DNA from: Gammaproteobacteria bacterium
Lineage (GTDB): Bacteria > Pseudomonadota > Gammaproteobacteria > DSM-16500
Reading direction: 5' to 3'
Length of the DNA: 15,319 bases
Assembly (NCBI GenBank): GCA_004322325.1
Contig: SCTP01000253.1
Span: 1 to 15,319, forward strand
Under the pieces are notes generated by a model. It was given only the letters and a program-made list of their open reading frames with translations. It was not told the origin of the DNA and searched no databases. Each line of letters starts with the position of its first letter. Within the stretch, counting starts at the first letter, position 1. This document shows positions 14,195 to 15,319 of the stretch, piece by piece. Made by a program: the position numbers and the translations under genes.

Positions 14195-15319
14195 TTATTG
14201 CATTGAAAAAAACGTCTTTAATCGATGGAGCAATATAGCAACAGGAGCGGTTGCCGCAAAAGATGAATTTAACTCTGTTGTCCATTCTCTCGTTTTAAGA
14301 TTAACGAGGACGAAATAACGAGGAGCCATCTCTTGTTTAATGCGAAAAGTACTTCCTTCAAGCACCATCTTCAAATGAGACATGGGTGGATAATAAGCTA
14401 ATAACCAATTACCCGATATCATCGCATATTGCTTACTCGCTATCATTTTCTTCTCATCTTCTTTTTTTAGAAAGATAGAACCATCCGGCTCGATTTGAAG
14501 AAAACCAATGACTTGTCTCAGCACCTCTTCTGTCGAAATCTTATCTTTCTGCATACCCTCCGTGCTATAACCAGATTCAATGAAAAAATCGCCTTGTACC
14601 GATTTTTGTGGTGATACGCCGTCATGAAAACGCAATGGTGGAAATTTTAATAACTCAAGTATCGTTGGCCCAATATCCATTAAAGAAGTAAAAAAAGTCA
14701 CGCGGTGCGGCACCCCCACATCAATCCCGTAACCTTTTATAGCTAATACGGCATGCGTTTGTTTTAAGCTTAAGACATCACTCCCATAACCATATGATGT
14801 ATCAACGCCATAATCCTGTTTAAAATTACTCGTGAACGCGGGTGCATTATAATATTTATAAATAGTGACCTGCTTCATTTTTTTGGGATCGCCGCGATAC
14901 TTGGCCGCGCTAATAATTCTATCGCCAGGCTGACCCATGGTAATGCCATGATCAGATAACAAAACGACGATAGTATGGTTGAGTAAATGATTGTGTTGCA
15001 AAATATTCAATAACTTCCCCAGTTGATTATCCGCATCATTGATTGCTTGTTGATACAACTGAGGCGTGTAATCATGCGAGTTTTTTCTCAGCCAATTATA
15101 AGGCCAACCGCTGACATTCAAATGCATCGCAAGAAAAAGAGGTTGCCCATTACGCTGATGCAACCCCGCACGAATTAATTGTAAAAAACTATCAGGATCA
15201 TAGGTGGCAGAAGAGCCATGATTGCCATAATTATAGGGAAAAAGCCATCGCCCTAAAGGAGTATTGATAAGAAGATTGGAAAGAGGGAAATCATTCAAAT
15301 CACCAATGAGAAAATCATC
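14195..15319 (-). CDS. Second sulfatase-like paralog (5' end beyond window)
   Basis: The C-terminal 374 codons of a paralog of the neighbouring gene. The frame is open to the window edge: seven codons, DDFLIGD, precede the point where an ORF caller would place an internal start, and they match residues 318-324 of the complete copy. Its N-terminal membrane helices and nucleophile region are therefore outside. Long segments are identical to the neighbour, for example the whole stretch from NDFPLSNLL to LAMHLNVSGW, while others have diverged strongly. The metal-site Asp-His of LLSDHG is kept, but the following GLHG of the neighbour is GQPG here, so the conserved His is Pro (codon at 14927-14929). 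It ends at HRLKTFFSMQ, without the neighbour's C-terminal extension. Only 15 bases separate its stop from the next start, indicating one operon. Confidence 0.85.
   Translation of the reverse strand, partial: DDFLIGDLNDFPLSNLLINTPLGRWLFPYNYGNHGSSATYDPDSFLQLIRAGLHQRNGQPLFLAMHLNVSGWPYNWLRKNSHDYTPQLYQQAINDADNQLGKLLNILQHNHLLNHTIVVLLSDHGITMGQPGDRIISAAKYRGDPKKMKQVTIYKYYNAPAFTSNFKQDYGVDTSYGYGSDVLSLKQTHAVLAIKGYGIDVGVPHRVTFFTSLMDIGPTILELLKFPPLRFHDGVSPQKSVQGDFFIESGYSTEGMQKDKISTEEVLRQVIGFLQIEPDGSIFLKKEDEKKMIASKQYAMISGNWLLAYYPPMSHLKMVLEGSTFRIKQEMAPRYFVLVNLKTREWTTELNSSFAATAPVAILLHRLKTFFSMQ
15111..15319. repeat. Near-identical block, copy 2 of tandem paralogs
   Basis: Partner of the block at 13020-13228 within the partial upstream paralog, reaching the window edge. 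The last 110 or so bases are identical between copies. It may continue beyond the window. Confidence 0.85.

Overview
The window reads as chromosomal DNA of a gammaproteobacterium. GlyQ/GlyS, PrlC, Ppa, EF-P and EpmA all resemble their enterobacterial counterparts throughout. The mixture of genes and the moderately AT-rich composition suggest an order such as Legionellales, but that placement is inference and would need a 16S or core-gene tree. Coding density is very high. No stretch above about 120 bases lacks a gene, and no tRNA, rRNA, CRISPR array or insertion sequence is visible.

Layout. At the left edge, inorganic pyrophosphatase (ppa, minus strand) ends in a perfect hairpin terminator. 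It is divergent from a plus-strand run of hinT (histidine-triad hydrolase), folE (GTP cyclohydrolase I) and a membrane fatty-acid desaturase. A type II toxin-antitoxin pair, hicA-hicB, follows under its own strong promoter. Converging on it from the right is a minus-strand run: prlC (oligopeptidase A), a POT-family peptide transporter, efp (elongation factor P) and epmA (EF-P lysine ligase). The last two genes overlap, so EF-P and its modifying enzyme are made together. The PrlC/POT pair would import small peptides and break down longer ones.

glyQ-glyS (the two glycyl-tRNA synthetase subunits) are divergent from prlC. A small signal-peptide-bearing outer-membrane beta-barrel gene follows them. 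The right end holds two tandem minus-strand genes for membrane-anchored proteins of the sulfatase/alkaline-phosphatase superfamily. One is complete (711 codons) and the other is cut by the window edge. The complete copy overlaps the 3' end of the beta-barrel gene tail to tail.

Most of the window is ordinary housekeeping sequence. The parts that merit a second look are these: the tandem sulfatase-like paralogs, with a Thr in place of the usual formylglycine Cys/Ser, patchwork near-identity and a His-to-Pro change in one copy; an apparently leaderless hicA; the overlapping efp-epmA pair; and a divergent ppa/hinT promoter in which one palindromic -35 element could serve both directions. I did not find a system that I can claim is wholly new.
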